The notes under the pieces were generated by a model. It saw only the letters and a list, made by a program, of their open reading frames with translations, was not told the origin of the DNA and made no database searches. A stretch of 64,000 bases of DNA from Sambucus nigra (Eukaryota; Streptophyta; Magnoliopsida; Dipsacales; Adoxaceae): NCBI GenBank assembly GCA_949130495.1, contig OX422210.1:496969760-497033759 (forward strand), written 5' to 3'. This document shows, piece by piece, positions 60,543-64,000 of this stretch (its first letter is position 1; each line of letters starts with the position of its first letter). A program made the translations under genes and the position numbers.

Positions 60543-60545
<3 letters not shown>
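58448..60545 (+). pseudogene. Plant mobile domain (PMD) gene, intron-containing, antisense to Tat pol
   Basis: PMD proteins occur both as host MAIN/MAIL genes and inside transposons; their biochemical role is unclear. Exon 1 to 58,639 (WLTIDDWANVEWRAR, LWELSRHLSSRVVNPGGY) is joined in frame over a GTAAGT...TTGACAG intron (58,640-58,721) to exon 2 (SLKNMRARGTTGIKDVWEHL, VGFGRLVSELDEMPRSTAI, RERWWDTTHTFHFGFGEMTV, MKQLLGLDYDGD), the typical PMD core. A stop at 59,061-59,063 and a frameshift follow, then LFILLVLKGFMVV and LTLATLYFSLDAF. A phase-0 intron at 59,633-59,709 joins TYDR to VTFYPW, then PPMSMRRELLFPED. A probable intron (60,262-60,345) precedes TTWMRDIIDWISLVTAHIQD, a Ser/Gly-rich tail and a stop. 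No in-frame ATG was found for exon 1. It is decayed, with intron signals still readable. Confidence 0.75.

Positions 60546-60589
<44 letters not shown>
60546..60589. repeat. (GA)n microsatellite
   Basis: Immediately after the PMD gene stop codon. Confidence 0.95.
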
Positions 60590-60592
<3 letters not shown>

Positions 60593-61176
60593 TGGGTTCA
60601 GGCTGTGCCCCGTTGTTTCAATTTTTCTTTATTTTCTGCAAAATTTGATGTAACACAGAAAACAATATATATGCAATGCAATGTAGTTTTTTATTATCTT
60701 TTATTTATGGTGAATGAATGCATACACATGCGCTTTTTACTTTGCTGCTCAGACTGTAAAAAAAGATATTTTTGGAATTTAGAATGAAGGTTTTAAAAAT
60801 GAGAAATTATACAAGGGTGGAAAGGGATTTTTGAAATTAAGTTGAGAATATCAATTTATTTTTTTATTGAGTTTCTGATTTTTACAAAAGAGGAAAAAGG
60901 AGAATTTCCAAAAATAGGGGGTTGTCGATCGGCAAGCCCCTTGTCCTACCTATCGATAGTCAAGTCCAGTCCCATGAATTCAAATCCTTAATTATTGCCT
61001 TCTTCAGCCTTTGGTACCTTGTGGGGCGGGATTTCTTCCGATTTCTGCAGGGGTTATGTCCGTTGTGAGGGGTTTTCCAAGTATAAAAAGGGGTGTGGAC
61101 GGGTCTTTCTTCCTCATACTTTCACTTTCTTCTCTTCCCACATTCTCACTTGTTTACTATCTCTTAATCTTGTAAG
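60590..61176 (+). other. Spacer between the two antisense genes
   Basis: No coding. GTATAAAAAGGGG (61,080-61,092) is a good TATA box about 85-95 bp before the ATG at 61,177, following the motif GGTTGTCGATCGGCAAGCCC (60,921), which resembles GTTATCGCCGATCGGC at 54,992 and GTGTCGATCGGTAGG at 58,281. Confidence 0.5.
61080..61092 (+). promoter_or_regulatory. Candidate TATA box of second antisense gene
   Basis: GTATAAAAAGGGG with good spacing to the start codon at 61,177. Inferred from sequence only. Confidence 0.5.
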
Positions 61177-62411
61177 ATGGCTCTGCCTAGTAGCATTGAT
61201 TTTGCTAACTACCTCGAAGTTTTGGAAGCAATGTGCTCTTATAATGTCGACTACGAAGCTTTTAACATGCGTTGAGTCTCTTTGTGGCGCAATCGGCCCA
61301 TAGAATGGAACATGCTGATGGCGGAGGTACAAGTTTGGTACCTCGAAGACCATGTATTCCGCTTTGGCTTAGAGGAAGTCTGTCCTACCTACGGGGTATT
61401 TTCTGCCATGTTGGGGATAAATTCCAATGTTGCCGCAGCTCTTCCTGAGTTTTCCCATTCTCCTAGGGATTTGTTGGCCGGGATTCTTAGCATTTTGCCT
61501 TCGAAGGCCAAACCACTGGTTGCTGGAGGAATGATCTCCCTTTTGACAGTGTTACAATCCGTGAATTACAAGAGGTTGGTGATGTTGGATACGCCGGAGC
61601 TGTTGTTATGTGCTTAGTATCAAAATTACTACTGGTGACTGGGGAAATACTGGCGGACCCACAACTTGTAGCCATTACTTCATGGATGTCATATCATTAT
61701 AATCCTACGATGGTGATACTGGTGGAGACTTTAAACGGCCTAGATGCCTGGCGAGAAGGTAGTTCTGACTTTCTGAGGTGTAGCCCTGTGATGTTGTTCA
61801 CTTGGTTGTCAAAAAGACTTCCCCTTGTGACTCCTCCAGAATACCCTTTATCGGTTGTACCCAACTTCTTCTCACATCATTTCATCAGCATTGGTTTGGA
61901 TACTGAGATCATAGAGAACTGGTTTATGGAGCATGGGGCTATAAATCTATGCTTGTCAGTGCCTTGGTGGGGACAGTTGTTGCCTATTTTCGAGCCGGGG
62001 GAATACCCATATGTTTGGCTTGTTAGCCTCAGATGGACCTCTTTCTATTTACCTTGGCGCCTTCTGCGTCAATTTGGCTGGGAGCAGGCCGTGCCACCTC
62101 GAACACTAGATTTCTTTCTGGTAGGAGATTTGACTGAGCGTCTGCGTATGAGGCTTGGCTCTTTGTGGGAGAGTCGATGTCCGTCGACCCATCCCTCTCA
62201 GCATGTTGGGAGAGTTTGGCCTATCCCTGGATATTATATGAAGTGGTTGTGGAGGAGTGTAGTCAGCAAAATGTTGGCAGTGGAGTCTGGACAAAGGTGG
62301 CTTGTCTTATTTAATACCATGGAAGTAGGTGTTGTGGTTTTTTTGAAACTAGTTCAAGACTATCGGTCCATGGAGCGTCTGCGACACTCTATTCAGGCAG
62401 GGGAAGCTTAG
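61177..62411 (+). pseudogene. DUF7745-like gene, antisense to Tat pol
   Basis: It starts MALPSSIDFANYLEVLEAMC and reads DYEAFNMR, a TGA at 61,273-61,275, then in the same frame RNRPIEWNMLMAEVQVWYLE, FRFGLEEVCPTYGVFSAMLG, LLAGILSILPSKAKPLVAGG and LLTVLQSVNYKRLVMLDTPE. A frameshift near 61,605 moves it to a second frame: LADPQLVAITSWMSYHYNP, VETLNGLDAWREGSSDFLRC, SPVMLFTWLSKRLPL, VPWWGQLLPIFEPGEYPYVW, LRRQFG-like LLRQFGWEQAVPP, and a C-terminus SMERLRHSIQAGEA. The order (charged N-terminus, EF/FRFG...PT-EE block, LP-K, FF/FLRC-P-L--W, PYV-L) recalls the DUF7745 family that accompanies PMD and Tat sequences. The function is unknown. One stop plus one frameshift make it a recent pseudogene. Confidence 0.6.
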
Positions 62412-62945
62412 GGACCCTAGGATGCAGATGATGATGACGGAGCAATCTCCTCTGGTAGTTGTGGGTAGGACTCGTGGAGAGTTTTTTTTTAAGAATAAGT
62501 TTGGGAATTTTATTTGGCTTTTTAGGAAAGTAGGGGGAACGGAGTTATCCGTTCCTTTTCTCATGTAATTTGTACTGTAAGCTCTTATTAGTGAAATAAA
62601 CAAGTTTTTGATCATCCAGCTGTGCCGTTTGATGAGTTTTGTATTTTTGAATTATGTATACTGATCGCTAAGGCATAGATAATCCTTTTGTTCAAGTGAA
62701 TGTTAGAATGAACTGTCGTTCTCGGAGATAAGAAAAGAATAGTTTTTGTGAAAAAGAAAGGGCCGTGATCATGTAGGATGTATGAGCTGCCTACGTAACT
62801 CTGGGGGTTTTTGAAAATTTTCAATTTTTCTGGGAATGATTTTTGCAGAGGATGAGGCCAACATAGTTCTGGGTAGAGGGAAGTGGAGATTTTTTTTAAG
62901 AATATAAGGGAGATGAGAAGACTCGTAGTGCGCCGAGATTTCATA
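62412..62945. other. Convergent intergenic region between antisense genes and integrase
   Basis: It holds AATAAA (62,595), a likely polyadenylation signal for the plus-strand gene, and GAGCTGCCTACGTAAC (62,786), the Tat-type landmark also seen as GAGACGCCTACGTAAC at 55,599. There is no coding. Confidence 0.55.
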
Positions 62946-64000
62946 CTAGGGGTAAAATTTCTTGAGATGGTCCAAGTTGACCGAACGAGCCATTTCTTCT
63001 CCATGTAGGTCGGTGAGCATGGAGGCACCACCGAACAAGATCTTCTTGACAATGTATGGGCCACTCCAATTGGGATTGATTTTCCCTCTGGGGTCTCAGA
63101 TGGGCTCTATTATCTCTTTGAGGTCTAGATCGCATTCTTGGACACCGCCGTCCTTGACTCTCGTGTTGAATGAATGCGGTATTCGATGATGGTACCCTTG
63201 TATGTGATACAGTGCTTTTAGTCTCATTTCGTCTTGGAGGGTAAACTCGTCAAGACGACTTTGGCACCAGCCTTCTTCGCTGACCTTGCTTTCAAGCATG
63301 AAGCGCAGCGAGTGTATTTTTAGCTCCATGGGTAAGACTACTTCCTTGCCGTAGAATAGAGAGTAAGGGGTAGCCCAATTAGAGGTTAGGATTGAGGTCC
63401 TGTAGCCCCAGAGGGCATAAGGGATTCTATCAGACCAATCTCGATAGCTTTCAGTCATCTTACTGATGATAGCTTTCAGTCATCTTACTGATGATAGCTT
63501 TAAGGTTCTTGTTGGAGGCTTCAACTGCACGATTAGTCTGAGGTCGGTAAGGAGAAGATTTTTGTCTCTGAATCCCGTACTCGTTGATGAATTCTGTGAC
63601 TTCTGCCTCGAAATGCAACCTGTTATCTGACACTAGCTCGTATGGGACCTCATATCGGTAGATGATATTCTTTTTGAGGAATTTGGCTACTTTCTTACCA
63701 TTCAATACTGCGTATGACTCAGCTTCAACCCATTTGGTGAAGTAATCAATGGCAACTAGGATAAACTCATGTCCGTTTGAAGCCTTCGGTATAACCTTCC
63801 CTATGATGTCGACACCCTAGGTGGAGAACGACCAGGGAGAGGTCATGTTGTATAATTCTCACGAAGGTAGGTGTTGAAGATTGGAGAATTATTAGCATTT
63901 GAGGCATCTCCGAACATAGGTGGTGCAGTCTTGGGCCATGGTAGTCCAGTAATAGCTCTGTCGGATGATCTTCTTGGAAAGCATATGACTGTTCATATGG
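62946..64000 (-). pseudogene. Tat-lineage Ty3/gypsy integrase, runs off right edge
   Basis: Integrase would insert element cDNA. Read on the minus strand from the edge: HMNSHMLSKKIIRQSYYWTT and CTTYVRRCLKC (zinc region), SPWSFST, a TAG at 63,818-63,820, then GVDIIGKVIPKASNGHEFIL and VAIDYFTKWVEAES (first Asp), VPYELVSDNRLHFEAEVTEF (second Asp), YRPQTNRAVEASNKNLK (Glu), SKMTESYRDWSDRIPYALWG, YRTSILTSNWATPYSLFYGK, EVVLPMELKIHSLRFMLESK, WCQSRLDEFTL and then the GPYIVKKILFGGASMLTDLH tail. The catalytic triad is retained. A 25 bp tandem duplication (63,446-63,495) shifts the frame. The remaining pol and the 5' LTR lie outside the window. Confidence 0.9.
63446..63495. repeat. 25 bp tandem duplication in integrase
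   Basis: AGCTTTCAGTCATCTTACTG plus ATGAT occurs twice in immediate succession. The length is not a multiple of three. Confidence 0.97.

Overview
The window looks like a gene-poor, repeat-rich stretch of a nuclear plant genome, probably a eudicot. It is AT-rich, carries long (GA)n, (AT)n and (AC)n microsatellites, and every recognisable protein remnant belongs to a plant LTR-retrotransposon lineage (Ty3/gypsy Athila, Tekay-like and Tat; Ty1/copia SIRE-like). I found no convincing host gene, rRNA, tRNA or CRISPR. Species cannot be named from sequence alone. Lineage names rest on recognised protein motifs, not on a search.

Layout. 1-15.6 kb: old non-coding repeat debris, with a copia-type LTR fragment at the left edge, a probable pair of decayed minus-strand LTRs (about 1.0-2.3 and 6.2-7.6 kb), a cluster of TTCGAA palindromes, a hairpin repeat, an hAT-like scrap and a copia polypurine tract. 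15,603-23,554: an Athila-type gypsy element with two 1.5 kb LTRs and a candidate ATAGT target duplication; gag and protease remnants survive, but no RT, RNase H or integrase. 23.6-27.17 kb: a heavily mutated chromovirus-type (Tekay/Del-like) pol with protease, RT, RNase H and integrase remnants in normal order, followed by its 3' LTR, which starts at 27,170.

That LTR (A) is split by element B (29,213-47,491), a large non-coding LTR element with about 3.3 kb LTRs, a PBS and a PPT but no recognisable gag or pol. The 3' LTR of B is split by copia element C (35,845-44,416, minus strand, perfect TAGTA target duplication). C is SIRE-like: long gag, protease, integrase and RNase H remain, but RT is deleted. 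This is a three-level nest, with C youngest. LTR A resumes at 47,492 and probably ends at 48,333.

48.3-54.4 kb holds two further LTR-to-PBS junctions, only about 40 bp apart at the first junction. The second LTR contains a 1.28 kb long-TIR DNA transposon with its own internal hairpin, plus large microsatellites. 55-64 kb is the 3' part of a minus-strand Tat-lineage element. It has two tandem arrays (about 170 bp and 47 bp units), then plus-strand (antisense to pol) decayed intron-containing genes, one with a plant mobile domain and one DUF7745-like, and finally the integrase on the minus strand running off the right edge. This antisense accessory gene set is the most interesting biology here. 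All coding regions in the window carry stops, frameshifts or deletions except the copia C gag and RNase H blocks, so I see no autonomous element.
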